Assembly (NCBI GenBank): GCA_030424975.1
Contig: JAUHVY010000002.1
Location: 930,001 to 994,000, forward strand
Length of the DNA stretch: 64,000 bases
Origin: Alphaproteobacteria bacterium
Lineage (GTDB): Bacteria; Pseudomonadota; Alphaproteobacteria; Micavibrionales; Micavibrionaceae
Reading direction: 5' to 3'
The notes beneath the pieces were generated by a model, which was not told where the DNA came from, made no database searches, and worked only from the letters and a program-made list of their open reading frames with translations. The position numbers and the translations under genes are program-made. Positions 32,601 to 44,465 of the stretch are shown piece after piece. Numbering within the stretch: the first letter of the stretch is position 1; every line of letters starts with the position of its first letter.

Positions 32601-33371
32601 TATCTGTAAAAAGATCGTCACGATTATCGTAAAAATATTTACAATGATGATTGAGCTGGCCAAGAACATGAAGTTTTGATTTGGATCAAATCGACAATCG
32701 GCAAACGGAATGAAAACGGCGCCGGCCATACTCATATAGTGAAATATGCAAACAGCGACACCAAGAATTAATGATGCCGGAGCGATGCACTTTAAAATTC
32801 CTTTTTCGCTGAGTAGACTCATTTTATGCAAGACAAGCATTGCGATGCCCGAGGCAACACACGCATAGATGAGTGAAAAAACAAAGTATGAAGGGATGTA
32901 CTGTAATGACGCATCCATTTCCATCGCAGCCATGCCGGTGTAATGCATGAAGTTGATGCACAGCCCCAAAAAAACGGAGGAGGCAGACAGCCGAGGGAGT
33001 TGAAGTTCTTGTACCTTCACCGCGGCCAGCATTTCATATGAAAAGATAACCGAGATGCACAGCGAGAACATGGTTATGATAATATTATAATGGTGAACCA
33101 TATCCATTTTATAGGCGAGCATGCCAATGAAATGCATTGACCAGATCCCTACGCCTAGCGTTATGGCCCCTGCCAGGTGCAGTGTTCTCAATGAGATTTG
33201 ACTTTTAGAATGTCGCATGTCATATGCGATGCGCAAACCGATGAAAAACCCAAAACATGCAATAATATATGACATAGCCACAAGCGAAAGGTCATAGGAC
33301 CCAATGACTGCATTGGATGGAATGTCACCGAAAATGAAGTGGTTTTCTAAAAACTTTTGAAATATATCCAT
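29688..33371 (-). CDS. MHYT-sensor hybrid histidine kinase with two receiver domains
   Basis: A 1,227-residue membrane kinase. Residues 1-265 form the MHYT sensor (WSMHFIGM, NFMHYTGMAA and FHYMSMAGA), thought to bind metal and sense a diatomic gas or light-linked redox state. A periplasmic CHASE-like domain spans about 300-525 between two helices. A PAS domain is at about 565-685. HisKA has NMSHEIRTPMN with the phospho-His near 710. The ATPase has NLISNALKFTQ and GGTGLGLTIV. Two receivers are at about 935-1050 (CFIDYSLG) and 1100-1220 (LVFMDCHMPEMDG). No separate response regulator or phosphotransfer gene is adjacent. Confidence 0.93.
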   Translation of the reverse strand: MDIFQKFLENHFIFGDIPSNAVIGSYDLSLVAMSYIIACFGFFIGLRIAYDMRHSKSQISLRTLHLAGAITLGVGIWSMHFIGMLAYKMDMVHHYNIIITMFSLCISVIFSYEMLAAVKVQELQLPRLSASSVFLGLCINFMHYTGMAAMEMDASLQYIPSYFVFSLIYACVASGIAMLVLHKMSLLSEKGILKCIAPASLILGVAVCIFHYMSMAGAVFIPFADCRFDPNQNFMFLASSIIIVNIFTIIVTIFLQISHTKQKIFSPENKKNINYISATFLFIFISLTFFAYAQTKEKKASDRNKVFLSSMNTYKAEAEEYLSHNFNIFRSISALFDASSFVNHKEFDSFVRSLIDKDNVAEFIFYIPHKDEEEIYAYNLNHQIETLHIEDVQEIKNITSSFTSDKKGELRLFNDVGSLSGHVKTDFDPHNHFLAITKVESKKIKGTSDQTGFIGAIFNIHNIEEQLNELKKNSMLFVSVSLHPPEQDLGMSKEKTVAISLSKTQLYLTFNIKQSFYDREVPVENLILIAGLLFSALLTLLIYNFLYTQRERFLQNLANEEEKKRTDAIFNNMNEGLITLDANGAITYINETSARIFQYERHEILGRQAEELLYGKYREEFQTFMEQYYQSGRTDNFALKHEVVGLRKNGEPFQVYLGFSHIFYRGEALFICITQDITERVEREKELEKAKQKAEEASLAKSSFLANMSHEIRTPMNAVLGMSRLLLDTKLDDEQDEWVKAIHTSGETLLNIINDIIDISKIEAGKLQLEKIDFDLFETLQEVTSLYAFQAREKGLEMILDIDDKLPQFLIGDPVRLKQVFANLISNALKFTQNGHIVVNVSSKSLKHGIHHLECYIEDTGIGVAKDKQKRIFEKFSQAEGSTTRKFGGTGLGLTIVTELIHLMGGGIRIKSEPGKGSRFIFDIKLGESLKKGMKPLNIDISDQKVLIVDDYDMTRKVMSTILSRANVNFTEATNAEDALKYLKKEKYNVCFIDYSLGSGMDGLTFVQKIKKDKNLKYLDCVLVSGAAEHKPNSEFKVDGLQGYIKKPFRKDHIINAIKLLKKYRDKTDGEKFFVTRHNTTSMIESENENAAHDYVQYSDYSVLAVEDMKINMVLIKKVLNNFGVQLDTAVNGKEAYEKVREKPYDLVFMDCHMPEMDGFEATKKIRQYEAAKHRERMPIVALTADAMVGDRDKCISIGMDDYVNKPFKIERIAEILDLWLINKGQI

Positions 33372-33473
33372 AAATGTCGCTTAATAAAAAACAAAATATG
33401 GCATTATTTTATATCTAAAAAACATTTTATTTCGTTAATAAAATGAAAAAATACGGATGTATGGTGTATAATT

Positions 33474-33971
33474 TTATAACGCTTCATCAAGCGGATAAGA
33501 GATAGAAACAATCTCTAGGTTTTGTGCTTTGCCGTCAATCTTTACGCGGACAACATCGCCTTCCTCTGCTTTCAAGAGGGCCTTCCCGACGGGCGATAGC
33601 CAGTTGATTTTTCCGGCATCGAAATCCGCCTCGTCAACATCAACTAACTTGACGGTGACCTCTGTGTCATCTTCTTTTGCATATAGGACTGTCGCCCCAA
33701 AATACACGCGTTCCAGATTCTGTTGATCTTTTGGATCGACAACTTTGGTGTTTTCCAATTTTTTCATCAGGTAACGCATGCGCCTGTCGATTTCACGCAG
33801 GCGTTTCTTATTGTAAATATAATCACCGTTTTCAGAGCGATCACCATTTCCCGCCGCCCATGATACAATTTCAACAATTTTCGGGCGTTCATCGTGGCGT
33901 AAATACCGCAACTCTTCTGATAATGCGGCGTAGCCCTTTGGTGTCATATAATGCGTCGTGTTTTTGTCCAT
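33474..33971 (-). CDS. greB: Transcription elongation factor GreB
   Basis: A 165-residue Gre factor. The N-terminal coiled coil (YMTPKGYAALSEELRYL, with the acidic tip GDRSENGDYIYNKK) enters the RNA polymerase secondary channel and stimulates cleavage of backtracked RNA. The C-terminal FKBP-like domain includes WLSPVGKALL. The RYLMKKLEN and IYNKKRLREID spacing fits GreB better than GreA. The ATG at 33971 is preferred: the frame extends to a TTG at 34016, but that part would lie on the terminator of the gene upstream. Confidence 0.9.
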   Translation of the reverse strand: MDKNTTHYMTPKGYAALSEELRYLRHDERPKIVEIVSWAAGNGDRSENGDYIYNKKRLREIDRRMRYLMKKLENTKVVDPKDQQNLERVYFGATVLYAKEDDTEVTVKLVDVDEADFDAGKINWLSPVGKALLKAEEGDVVRVKIDGKAQNLEIVSISYPLDEAL

Positions 33972-34013
33972 TGAAAAGGAATATATCGTGCCTTGACCGA
34001 AGAGGGAAGGGTA

Positions 34014-34045
34014 CAAAAACGCCCTGTAAAATTAATTACAAGGCG
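34014..34045 (-). terminator. Terminator of the upstream chemoreceptor gene
   Basis: On the minus strand CGCCTTGTAA and TTACAGGGCG (plus-strand 34036-34045 and 34020-34029) form a 10-bp stem with a bulge or mismatch and a TTTTT run follows. It lies between the chemoreceptor gene and greB. Confidence 0.75.
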
Positions 34046-34102
34046 TTTGGTCATTTTTAAATTTTTATGTTACTAACGACGCGTTTCGGTCATCGGAAAC
34101 AT

Positions 34103-36337
34103 TTAGCTATTTCTGATTTCTGCTAACAGACTATCGACAGATTTTTGCAAGCTATCGGCTAAATCTGTAATGTTATCAGCAGATTGTTTCAATGATTGTG
34201 AGGCCTGACCGGTCTCACCCGCAGCCGCCTGAACACTGCCGATTTCCTGTGCAACCTGTCGTGCTGCATCGGATACTTCGGAAATATTACGCGTGATTTC
34301 CTGAATAACAGAGTTCTGCTCTTCTACTGCGGCGGCACATCCGGCGGACGCCGCGTCAATATCGGCAACATTCGTAATAATGTCTTGCATCGCCGTCACA
34401 GATTCAGTCGTCGCATCTTGAATTTCTGTAATGCGAGATTCAATTTCGTCTGTTTTTTGCCCGGTTTCTGTCGCCAATTTTTTGACTTCTTCTGCAACAA
34501 CCGCAAACCCTTTGCCGGCTTCACCGGCGCGTGCGGCCTCGATGGTTGCATTCAGAGCAAGCAAATTCGTCTGATCCGCAATATCACGGATTGCACCGAC
34601 AACCTGACCGATATTGGTTACCAATTCGTTCAGTGCATTAACTTTGTTACTCGTATCATTTGCGCTCACGGATGTCATGCTCGCCTTCGACGCAACATCT
34701 GAAACCTGCTTGGATATTTCCATGGCACTGGATGTCATTTCCTCGGTCGCAGAAGCCACAGTGGATACATTGACGCTGGTCTCTTCCGCGGCGGCCGCAA
34801 CAGATGCACTTGATTGTTGCATCGTGTTCGATGTGCCTTCCATATTGCGGGATGAGTCCTGAAGTTGTTCAGCTGCAACAGCCAAACTCTGGATCGTCAT
34901 GCCGACCTGTTGATCAAATTGATCCGCAAGTTCATTCATAACTCTGATCTTTTCTACTTTCGCTTGCGCTTCATTCTCGGCTTGCTCCGCGCGAAGGCGT
35001 TGCGCCTCCATGCCGTTTTCTTTAAACACATTCACAGCAGCAGCCATATCGCCGATTTCATCTTTTCGAAGAGTACCGGGGATATTAACGTCATAATTTT
35101 CGTTCGCTAATTCACCCATCGCACCGCACATCAATGTGATTGGCTTTGCAATGCTTCGTGCTGAGATAAAGCCGAGTACGCTAATGATGGCTAATAAGAC
35201 CACAGTTTGCGTAATGGCCATTTTTTGCATGTGATGCACAGGCTTAAGGATTTCCGATTCATTGACATCTGACAGTATGATCCATTTTGTACCCATGAAT
35301 TCAATGATACCGTAAGCGGAGTAAACAGGCTCTCCTAAGTAACCCATTGTATGTTGGACATGGTCTTCTGATTTTGCATGTTCTGCGCGCTCTTCCTGAC
35401 TCATATTCATAAGCGCTAACGCCGGGGCGGCTAATGCCTCGGGAACTTGTTTGGTCAGAATATAAGATTTTTCTTTGTTGTGATCACGAAAGCGTGAGTC
35501 ACTTCGCATGAACAGGTCTTTCCCGACAAGATAAGATTCACCTGTTTTGCCGAGACCGGCAGAGCTTTGCATAATTTCATTTATGTGTCCGATCGGCATT
35601 TTAAATGCCAGAACGCCGAGGAAATCAATTTTTCCATTTTTGTTTTCCAACACGATAGGTTGAGCAATAAAGCTTGCAGGCGTGCCTCCTGTAGGCTCGT
35701 AATGCTCAAAATCATAGAATGCTTGGTAAGATTTATCAGGGGTATATTGATTGTTTTTGATGTCATTCAACACGTTTTTGGCGGCATCCTGAAATGCATG
35801 GGCGAGGGCAGTATCTTTCCATTGGCCTTTTTTTACATTCGTCATAAAATCAGGTTTTTTATACACGGAATACATGACCTCACCATCAGGGGAAATCAAA
35901 TATGCATCGTAATATTCACGTTCTTTGACGAAATGTTTAAACCAGCCATCATATCGATGGTGGACGTTATCATAAATAGTCGCATTTTCTTTGGTTATTT
36001 TACCATCTTCTTGGTACTTGTTGCGTAGGTTTTTTGATGCCTTCTCAATGCCTCCATCGTTTTTTAGTGTATTCCATGCATACCCAAAATCAATCGCACC
36101 ACGAATGACATGGTCGTTTCTGGAGATGATATTCAAATCTTGCTTAATGGATTTTAAATATGTTTTTAAGGTTTGTGCACGTGATGCCTCTACCGCAATA
36201 AGTTTGAGTTCTTGATCATGGATAATCTCTTTTGTTGCGCTGTTAATAATCATCACTGCCGTCAATATTACCGCAAAGCCCGATAATGCCGTTATGATTA
36301 AAGGCAGTTTTTTTGATATTTTTATATTAGATAACAT
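34103..36337 (-). CDS. Methyl-accepting chemotaxis protein with periplasmic sensor
   Basis: A 744-residue transmembrane chemoreceptor. Helices at about 10-32 and 370-392 flank a large periplasmic ligand-binding region of double-Cache type (with [20 protein letters not shown]). A HAMP domain follows at about 393-445 ([19 protein letters not shown]). The signalling coiled coil has its hairpin tip at [20 protein letters not shown]. It relays an external signal to CheA/CheW and is adjusted by methylation. The ligand is unknown. No CheR-tethering pentapeptide is seen at the C-terminus. No che genes are nearby. Confidence 0.94.
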   Translation of the reverse strand: MLSNIKISKKLPLIITALSGFAVILTAVMIINSATKEIIHDQELKLIAVEASRAQTLKTYLKSIKQDLNIISRNDHVIRGAIDFGYAWNTLKNDGGIEKASKNLRNKYQEDGKITKENATIYDNVHHRYDGWFKHFVKEREYYDAYLISPDGEVMYSVYKKPDFMTNVKKGQWKDTALAHAFQDAAKNVLNDIKNNQYTPDKSYQAFYDFEHYEPTGGTPASFIAQPIVLENKNGKIDFLGVLAFKMPIGHINEIMQSSAGLGKTGESYLVGKDLFMRSDSRFRDHNKEKSYILTKQVPEALAAPALALMNMSQEERAEHAKSEDHVQHTMGYLGEPVYSAYGIIEFMGTKWIILSDVNESEILKPVHHMQKMAITQTVVLLAIISVLGFISARSIAKPITLMCGAMGELANENYDVNIPGTLRKDEIGDMAAAVNVFKENGMEAQRLRAEQAENEAQAKVEKIRVMNELADQFDQQVGMTIQSLAVAAEQLQDSSRNMEGTSNTMQQSSASVAAAAEETSVNVSTVASATEEMTSSAMEISKQVSDVASKASMTSVSANDTSNKVNALNELVTNIGQVVGAIRDIADQTNLLALNATIEAARAGEAGKGFAVVAEEVKKLATETGQKTDEIESRITEIQDATTESVTAMQDIITNVADIDAASAGCAAAVEEQNSVIQEITRNISEVSDAARQVAQEIGSVQAAAGETGQASQSLKQSADNITDLADSLQKSVDSLLAEIRNS

Positions 36338-36679
36338 AACACGTGCATCCTTATTATATTCTATAGTTTATTAGGTGGCCGTCCTGACCCAAAGATACGC
36401 AGATTGTTTTTTTTTGTGTGAGTACACATTTTATTATAAAAAAGTGAGTCAAACGTTAATGGCTTCACTTGTGGAAGGTGGTTGTTAAATTACAACCATT
36501 AAGCATTTACAATATACATTTAACGCACGCTTATCATAATAAAAACTTATAATGTTCAGAAAAATATGGAACATTTGTTTGCAAAGCTTAAATGAACTTT
36601 GCGCTTATGTGCTTTTACTTTTATCTATTGGGTATGTATGGTCATATAAATAACGTTTCATTCAACATATAGGGCTGAG
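36338..36679. other. Divergent intergenic region between the chemoreceptor and zntB
   Basis: About 340 bp of A/T-rich sequence with no gene I can support. It must carry the promoters of both divergent genes. No clear -35/-10 pair, operator or hairpin stands out. Confidence 0.4.
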
Positions 36680-37654
36680 ATGGAAAGCGGACTGATATTA
36701 CACGGATATGTCTTCGATGGTAAGGGCGGGGGCGCTGCGGTAAGTGGTGATCAGCTTGTTGAGAAGCTGGAGGCAAAGCAACTCGCTTGGGTGCATTTAA
36801 ATGCGCATCATACAGATGCTCGTGCTTGGTTGGAAAAGAATGTCGACTACATTGATGGCTTGGTGATTGATGCGTTGCTCGCGGAGGAGACACGTCCGCG
36901 TGTAATGGAGCATGAAAAGGGTGTGTTGTTGATTCTACGTGGCGTGAATTTGAACGAAGGCATGGACCCCGAGGACATGATCTCCATTCGGTTATGGGTG
37001 GATGAAAGCCGTATTATCTCAGTTGCGCGTCGTCAGCTAAAAGCAGTGCGTGATGTGTGTACGTCTTTGGAGGATGGTGTGGGCCCCGCAAATGCCGGAG
37101 ATTTTGTCGCATCGTTGGCGGGGCGCCTATACAGGCGCATGGAGCCGATTTTGCAGGAATTGGACGATCGTACAGACGATATGGAAGAAAAAATTCTGGA
37201 CGATCCGGATGTTAAACACCGCTTAGAGATCGTGGATATTCGAAAAATGGCAATCGTTTTTAAACGCTATATTGCCCCTCAAAAAGACGTTATGTCTACT
37301 TTATGTTTGTTGGATTTGCCGTGGATTAACAAGAAGCAGCGCCGCGCGTTATTGGAATGTCAGGATCATCTGACGCGTTACGTCGAAGATCTGGATTCAA
37401 TTCGTGAACGCGCGCAAATCGTTAAGGATGAGCTTGCGAACATTACAGCGGATCGTATGAACAAAAATATGTATGTGCTATCCATTATTGCCGCAATATT
37501 CTTGCCGCTGGGTTTTTTGACCGGATTGCTCGGTATCAATGTCGGCGGTATGCCGGGCGCGGATAATGACATGGCGTTTTGGGTTGTCTGCGTTTTATGC
37601 GCATTATGCGGCGCAGGGCTTGTCGGTATTTTCCGCTTGCTTAAATGGCTTTAG
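36680..37654 (+). CDS. zntB: CorA-superfamily zinc transporter (ZntB-like)
   Basis: A 324-residue protein with the CorA layout: a large cytosolic N-terminal alpha/beta domain, a long helix (about residues 150-260) and two C-terminal membrane helices. The pore loop signature is GLLGINVGGMPG near residue 290, with GIN in place of the Mg-channel GMN. Together with IISVARRQLKAV and the short negative loop (PGADND), this fits ZntB, which moves Zn2+ driven by protons. Substrate is inferred from this motif only. It is convergent with the thiazole operon. Confidence 0.85.
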   Translation: MESGLILHGYVFDGKGGGAAVSGDQLVEKLEAKQLAWVHLNAHHTDARAWLEKNVDYIDGLVIDALLAEETRPRVMEHEKGVLLILRGVNLNEGMDPEDMISIRLWVDESRIISVARRQLKAVRDVCTSLEDGVGPANAGDFVASLAGRLYRRMEPILQELDDRTDDMEEKILDDPDVKHRLEIVDIRKMAIVFKRYIAPQKDVMSTLCLLDLPWINKKQRRALLECQDHLTRYVEDLDSIRERAQIVKDELANITADRMNKNMYVLSIIAAIFLPLGFLTGLLGINVGGMPGADNDMAFWVVCVLCALCGAGLVGIFRLLKWL

Positions 37655-37666
37655 GGCAAGCTCCGT

Positions 37667-38728
37667 TTAAAGAGAGAATTTATCAAGGACACATACATTA
37701 TCCATGCCTTTGGCAGCGAAATATTCTGCGGCTTGGACGCTGCGGATATTTCCCGCACAGACAAAGGCAATGCGTTTTGTGCGCGGTAATTCGTCTTGTC
37801 TTGAAATGATTTCAGGCAGGGGGATATTTAAAGGCGGTGATAAAATGACCTCATGATGGACCGGGTCATTTGCGATTTCTTCTGGCTGTCTGACGTCAAC
37901 AATAACGGTCTCTTCGGTGTTTAAATCATCAATCGATATCATGGTCGTCATGGGGGTTTCCTTTGTGGTAATGTCTGATTGTTGCGCTTTCTGAACGGAA
38001 TTGCAAGAGGGGCAGTGCGCTGATTTTTTCAGGCTTATAGAACTTATCCGTAGCGTTTTTAAATCAATGGAAAAGAATTTATTGTCAATGGTTTGCTCGC
38101 AGTTCGTAATTTTCATTAATGTGATGTGAGCTTGTAGCATGCCGATGATTCCGGCCGATGTTCCAAGGATTCCCGCTTCGTTACAATTGCGCGCATCGCT
38201 CGGGAATTCGGGGAACAGGCATCGGTAACATGCGCCGTCTTTTTTGTATCCTTCGAAGGTTCCGACTTGCCCGCTAAATTGGTTCACGCTTGCACCGATT
38301 AACGGGATGTGGTGGCGCAACGACATCGTATTCAACAGGTCTTTTGTTTTGAAATTATCGCTTCCGTCTAACAATATATCAAATTGGTTTTGAGCGAAAA
38401 ACGCCGCCGCATTCTCTTCGTTTAATTTGAAATCATGTGCGGTGATTTTAATCTCGGGGTTCAGGGCTTTTAGGTATTGTGCGCATGCTGCGGCTTTGCT
38501 TTTTCCCGCGTCATCGCTTTTGTAAATTGTTTGGCGATGCAGGTTGGAAATATCAATTGTATCGTGGTCAATGATTGTTATATGCCCGATGCCTGCACCC
38601 GCCAGATAGGGGAGCGCCGCCGCACCTAATCCGCCCGCGCCGACCATGAGCAGGGACGTGTTGTTAATCGCCTCTTGTTTCAAAAGGTCGATTTCAGGCA
38701 GGGAAAGCTGGCGGATATATCTGTTCAT
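37667..38728 (-). CDS. thiF: ThiF/MoeB-type sulfur-carrier adenylyltransferase fused to rhodanese
   Basis: A 353-residue E1-like enzyme. Residues 1-245 hold the ATP-binding glycine loop ([18 protein letters not shown]), [15 protein letters not shown], and two Cys pairs for zinc (CYRC and CPSC). Residues 255-353 are a rhodanese domain with VDVRQPEEI and the active Cys in FVCAGNIRS. It adenylates the C-terminal Gly-Gly of ThiS and helps pass sulfur to it. Fusion to rhodanese gives the sulfur donor in one chain. The start overlaps the end of thiG by 4 bp. It could also serve MoaD, as no moa gene is visible here. Confidence 0.9.
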   Translation of the reverse strand: MNRYIRQLSLPEIDLLKQEAINNTSLLMVGAGGLGAAALPYLAGAGIGHITIIDHDTIDISNLHRQTIYKSDDAGKSKAAACAQYLKALNPEIKITAHDFKLNEENAAAFFAQNQFDILLDGSDNFKTKDLLNTMSLRHHIPLIGASVNQFSGQVGTFEGYKKDGACYRCLFPEFPSDARNCNEAGILGTSAGIIGMLQAHITLMKITNCEQTIDNKFFSIDLKTLRISSISLKKSAHCPSCNSVQKAQQSDITTKETPMTTMISIDDLNTEETVIVDVRQPEEIANDPVHHEVILSPPLNIPLPEIISRQDELPRTKRIAFVCAGNIRSVQAAEYFAAKGMDNVCVLDKFSL

Positions 38729-39528
38729 CCTGCTTCTTTTTCGCTTTCCTGATGCCAGAACGGCCGATCAATCAGCGGCGTTGATGGTGTTGCAGATTCT
38801 TGTGGTGCGATGATGCCCGCAAGATATGCGGCGCGTCCTGCCTCCACACTTTTTGCAAAGGCCTGTGCCATCATGATCGGGTCGGTTGCTTTTGCCACCG
38901 CCGTATTAAGGAGCACCGCATCATATCCCATTTCCATAGCTGCCGCCGCATGTGACGGTTTTCCGATCCCTGCATCAATGACGAGTGTTTTATCGGGGAA
39001 GCGTTCACGCAATTGTTTTAGGGCGTATGTATTATTCAGACCGCGTCCTGAACCGATGGGCGCACCCCATGGCATCAGGACATTACACCCAAGGTCAACC
39101 AGGCGCGTTGCCAAAACGAGATCGTCTGTCATATACGGATAGACATCAAAACCCAAAGAGATAAGCTTTTCGGTTGCAACCAATAGGCCGTATGGGTCGG
39201 GTTGCAGGGTGTAATCATCACCGATAATTTCTAATTTTATACGATTCGTTTCAAAAATCTCACGTGCCATTTGTGCGGTGGTAATTGCCTCTTCGGGGGC
39301 ATGGCAGCCTGCAGTGTTCGGCAATACGGGCACGCCCGTTCTTTTAATGATATTCCAGAAATCTTGCCCTTTGCCCGCAGCGCTTTCACGGCGAAGCGAT
39401 ACGGTTATTAACCCCGGTTTTGCAATGGCAATGCTTTGTTTTAAAACCTCGGGCGAGGGGTAGGCCGCCGTGCCCAGAAAAAGGCGCGATGACATCTGTG
39501 TGTCGCCGATGCTCCAATTATCACTCAT
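38725..39528 (-). CDS. thiG: Thiazole synthase
   Basis: A 267-residue TIM-barrel enzyme that builds the thiazole phosphate of thiamine from 1-deoxyxylulose 5-phosphate, dehydroglycine and ThiS thiocarboxylate. Motifs of the family are all visible: [71 protein letters not shown] and [14 protein letters not shown]. It has the expected length. It starts 5 bp after thiS and overlaps thiF by 4 bp, so the genes are translated as a coupled set. Confidence 0.97.
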   Translation of the reverse strand: MSDNWSIGDTQMSSRLFLGTAAYPSPEVLKQSIAIAKPGLITVSLRRESAAGKGQDFWNIIKRTGVPVLPNTAGCHAPEEAITTAQMAREIFETNRIKLEIIGDDYTLQPDPYGLLVATEKLISLGFDVYPYMTDDLVLATRLVDLGCNVLMPWGAPIGSGRGLNNTYALKQLRERFPDKTLVIDAGIGKPSHAAAAMEMGYDAVLLNTAVAKATDPIMMAQAFAKSVEAGRAAYLAGIIAPQESATPSTPLIDRPFWHQESEKEAG

Positions 39529-39533
39529 GATTA

Positions 39534-39734
39534 TTATCCCCCTTGCATTGGTGCGACGATTTCAATTTCGTCATTATCTTGGATAATGTAATCACCATGT
39601 TCTGATTTTGGAACAAAATCACCATTAACCGCGACCGCGACATGCTTTCCCGCATAGCCGTTATCTTGCAATAATGCGGTAACATTAAGCGTTTTTTCAA
39701 GCGGTTGCGATGTGCCGTTTATCTTGATTTTCAT
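39534..39734 (-). CDS. thiS: Sulfur carrier protein ThiS
   Basis: A 66-residue beta-grasp protein ending in the required Gly-Gly (IVAPMQGG). Its C-terminus becomes a thiocarboxylate that donates sulfur to the thiazole. The inner motifs [13 protein letters not shown] and DNDEIEIV match the family. Its first 38 bp overlap the 3' end of thiO, which is a larger overlap than usual for coupling, and the gene is followed closely by thiG. Confidence 0.95.
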   Translation of the reverse strand: MKIKINGTSQPLEKTLNVTALLQDNGYAGKHVAVAVNGDFVPKSEHGDYIIQDNDEIEIVAPMQGG

Positions 39735-40776
39735 TGTTTTTCTTTCCTAAAAAAAGATCAGTATAAGTGTAATTTTCTTGTGTGACGAGTGATGTAACAC
39801 ATTGCGCCATAACGGGCGCGAATAAATATCCGTGTCTGAATAACCCGTTACATTCGATGATGTTTTTGTCTGTGAAGATTTGCGGCATGTTGCTGTCGAA
39901 TGATGGGCGAATGCCCGCGCGAAAATCGATGACGTTCGCATCGCTAAAGCTTTTGTGAACAGAATAGAGCGCACTCATCAATTCCATGCCGGATCGTAGG
40001 GACAATGCATCGGATTCTTCGGTCTCAATAATGGTTGCGCCGATCATGAATATATTATTATCCCGTGGCACAATATAAAGCGGATAGCGCGGGTGCATAA
40101 GGCGCAGCGGGCGGGAGAGCTTAAACTCTTCGTTATAAACGACAAGTGTTTCGCCTTTTACGCCGCGTAAGTTTGCAAACCTGCTTTTTGCGCCCATGCC
40201 GCGGCTATCGATAACGTAATCATATTCATCCGACAGGGCATCTATGTTTTCAATTTTCTGAATTTGTTTTGACTTGATAACGTAAAGCATCGCATCCATT
40301 ACTTTTTGCGGGTGTAAATGCGCTTCTGTGTTGATGGATAAGCCGTTTTTGAATGTTGCCGATGATAGAGCGGGTTCCAATGTCGTAATCTCTTGCGCGC
40401 CGATTTGTTTCCAATCATGCGGCGCGTGCGGCAGCAATGATTTAAATCGTTCCAAAAGATGGCGATCCTGATCGTGAGAAATGAACAGGCTGCCGTTCTG
40501 GTGGAATTCAAACGGGTGATCAAGCGCTGCGCTGATATCCCGCCATAGCGATATCGAGGCAAATGCGGGCTCCAAATATTCGCGTGGCATGTGGTCAAGC
40601 TCGCTATAAGGGGCAAGCATGCCGCCCGCCATATAGCTTGCGTTTTTCGCAGGGAAGCCCTGGCTGTCAAATAATGTAATCTGCGCATCGGGCAGGGCGA
40701 TCTGTAACGCATAAGCATTGCAAATGCCCATTATGCCAGCGCCGATGACGGCAATGTTTTTTGGTGATTCTGTCAT
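39697..40776 (-). CDS. thiO: FAD-dependent glycine oxidase ThiO
   Basis: A 359-residue D-amino-acid-oxidase-type flavoenzyme that makes iminoacetate from glycine for thiazole synthesis. It opens with the FAD Rossmann motif IAVIGAGIMGICNAYAL and has the MAGGMLAPYSE segment, DSRGMGAK, the VKGETLVVYNE element and the C-terminal GLFRHGYLFAPVMAQ that closes the FAD site. It is the first gene of the thiOSGF operon. A TPP riboswitch-like leader lies 31 bp upstream, so expression is probably shut down when thiamine pyrophosphate is abundant. Confidence 0.93.
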   Translation of the reverse strand: MTESPKNIAVIGAGIMGICNAYALQIALPDAQITLFDSQGFPAKNASYMAGGMLAPYSELDHMPREYLEPAFASISLWRDISAALDHPFEFHQNGSLFISHDQDRHLLERFKSLLPHAPHDWKQIGAQEITTLEPALSSATFKNGLSINTEAHLHPQKVMDAMLYVIKSKQIQKIENIDALSDEYDYVIDSRGMGAKSRFANLRGVKGETLVVYNEEFKLSRPLRLMHPRYPLYIVPRDNNIFMIGATIIETEESDALSLRSGMELMSALYSVHKSFSDANVIDFRAGIRPSFDSNMPQIFTDKNIIECNGLFRHGYLFAPVMAQCVTSLVTQENYTYTDLFLGKKNNENQDKRHIATA

Positions 40777-40807
40777 GTCCTTCTCTCACATTCCTACGGC
40801 GCGTATT

Positions 40808-40890
40808 CAATGAAAACCAACATCTTTCGGCGCATCAGGTTCCAAGAGTATAATCTCAGCCTGATTTTTTTCTTTCAGGCACCCCTTGTG
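40808..40890 (-). promoter_or_regulatory. TPP riboswitch (THI element), divergent 3' part
   Basis: On the minus strand the leader contains AGGGGTGCC, a P3 stem CCTGA/TCAGG with an A-rich loop, then GGCTGAGATTATACTCTTGG and AACCTGATG. These are the CUGAGA and ACCUGAU boxes of the thiamine pyrophosphate riboswitch, in order and at the right spacing. The last stem (after CCTGAT) does not match the usual pyrophosphate-sensing helix and looks weak. It sits just upstream of thiO, which fits repression at the translation start. There is no clear terminator between it and the start. Confidence 0.78.
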
Positions 40891-41114
40891 AGCTGCTATA
40901 GTAGGTAAATTAAAAGTGTCATAAACGCATGTCAAGACAGCATATGGAATACCCGTGTGTTCAGCGTCAATTCTGTTTTGCAAGTCGTTGAAGAGCATGT
41001 ACAATTAGCTTCTACACGACATGCGCGAAGCTTTTTCTGTTTCGCAATTGTATCCAATACTGCGTACCTAACTTAAAGCTTGTGATCAAAAAATTATATA
41101 TATAAGGAGGCAGT

Positions 41115-42647
41115 ATGCCCTTAAGCAAAAAGTCATTTTTCGGGGGCGGTGCGCCCAAAGGTAAATCTGTTTCATCAAGTTCTGCGCTTAATCTTGCTGC
41201 GCTTGATATTCTTAATGCCAATGTGATGGTCGCTGACGCTAATAGGGTTATTGTTTACATTAATGATTCCCTGATGGCTTTTTTGAAGAATGTCGAACCG
41301 GCATTAAAAAAAGACTTGCCGCAATTCGATACGGAAAACTTGATCGGTCAAAATATTGATGTTTTTCATAAAAACCCAAAGCATCAGATTAATATGCTTG
41401 AGAACCTGCCGAAGGGGTACAAGACAAGTATTAATGTTGGTAGTGAATATTTCGGTTTGATCGCCAGCCCGCTTCATAGCTCAAATGGTGTGCGTATCGG
41501 AACCGTGGTTGAATGGGAATCTTCCGACGGGTTGGAAAATGCCGGTCAGGTAGACGCGATTAACAGATCGCAGGCGGTTATTCACTTTAAACCTGATGGC
41601 ACAATTTTATTTGCGAATGAAAACTTCTTGTCTGTTATGGGCTATACGCTTGATGAGATAAAGGGGCGTCATCACAGTATGTTCGCCGAGACGGGCACTG
41701 CGGATACACTTGAATACAAAAAATTCTGGGAGAATTTGCGCGCAGGTGAATTTCAGGCAAGTCAATATTTACGTATTGGTAAGGGCGGCAAAGAGGTTTG
41801 GATTGAGGCGTCTTATAACCCCGTTTTTGACTACAAGGGGAATGTTTACAAGGTTGTGAAATTTGCAACTGACTTAACGCCGCGTAAAGATGAAAACCGT
41901 GCCTTGGCGGATGATTTTGAAACCAATGTTAAATCTTTGGTGCAAATCCTTGCATCGTCTTCCACAGAGATGGAGGCCACAGCGCAAACATTGGCTGCTG
42001 CTGCGGAAGAGACCAGTACGCAATCGTCGACTGTTGCTGCAGCAACGGAGGAGCTTTCTGCCTCTGTTGGTGAAATTGCGGCGCAAGTTGCACACTCTAC
42101 ACAAATTGTTGATCAGGCTGTGAGTGAGGCGCAAAAATCTGAGGAACTTGTTTCCGGCTTAGTTGAGGCTGCTGCTAAAATTGGCGAGGTTACAAGTATT
42201 ATCTCTGATATTGCAGATCAGACGAATTTGTTGGCGTTGAATGCAACGATTGAGGCCGCACGTGCAGGGGAGGCAGGTAAAGGCTTTGCTGTTGTTGCGT
42301 CCGAGGTGAAAAAATTGGCTTCTGAAACGGCCAAGGCGACAGAGGAAATTAATGCGCAGATTAACAGCATTCAAAATGTCAGCCAATCTACCGCCGAAGC
42401 AATCAGCGGTATCACAAAGGTCATTAGCCAGATTAGTGAAATAAGCTCCTCTATAGCCGGAGCCGTTGAGGAGCAATCAGCGGCCACACAAGAGGTGTCT
42501 TCTAATATTGTCGGTGTGCAGACAGCTGCGGCGGAGGCAGGGCAGTCCTCTGCAAATGTTCTGACCGTATCACAGGATCTCTCGCAAAAATCAGAAGAAC
42601 TGACGGATCGTGTGGATGCGTTCCTTCTGAATGTTCGTGCGATGTAA
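41115..42647 (+). CDS. Cytosolic PAS-domain chemoreceptor
   Basis: A 510-residue chemoreceptor without membrane helices. Residues 30-140 form a first PAS-like domain ([20 protein letters not shown]). Residues 155-255 form a second PAS ([19 protein letters not shown] with the flavin/haem-type [10 protein letters not shown] loop). The methyl-accepting coiled coil follows, with tip [20 protein letters not shown] near residue 375. It probably senses an internal redox or energy signal, like Aer2-type receptors. An AAGGAGG site lies before the ATG. The tip is identical to that of the membrane receptor at 34103-36337, so both may use the same Che pathway. Confidence 0.93.
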   Translation: MPLSKKSFFGGGAPKGKSVSSSSALNLAALDILNANVMVADANRVIVYINDSLMAFLKNVEPALKKDLPQFDTENLIGQNIDVFHKNPKHQINMLENLPKGYKTSINVGSEYFGLIASPLHSSNGVRIGTVVEWESSDGLENAGQVDAINRSQAVIHFKPDGTILFANENFLSVMGYTLDEIKGRHHSMFAETGTADTLEYKKFWENLRAGEFQASQYLRIGKGGKEVWIEASYNPVFDYKGNVYKVVKFATDLTPRKDENRALADDFETNVKSLVQILASSSTEMEATAQTLAAAAEETSTQSSTVAAATEELSASVGEIAAQVAHSTQIVDQAVSEAQKSEELVSGLVEAAAKIGEVTSIISDIADQTNLLALNATIEAARAGEAGKGFAVVASEVKKLASETAKATEEINAQINSIQNVSQSTAEAISGITKVISQISEISSSIAGAVEEQSAATQEVSSNIVGVQTAAAEAGQSSANVLTVSQDLSQKSEELTDRVDAFLLNVRAM

Positions 42648-42736
42648 TTATATTGTTTAAGGGGCAGGGCAATAAAACTTTCCTTTGCCCCTTGACCGCA
42701 TAGATTAAAGGGCTTATAACCGCCTAACATTGTTGA

Positions 42737-44461
<1,725 letters not shown>

Positions 44462-44465
44462 AGCG

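Noticed and set aside
33972-34016. TTG-started extension of GreB
   Set aside because: It overlaps the terminator of the upstream gene, and GreB proteins start at the internal Met.
40807-41004. A 65-codon open frame on the minus strand upstream of thiO
   Set aside because: Its last third is the TPP riboswitch-like element and there is no ribosome-binding site. The RNA element explains the conserved-looking sequence better.
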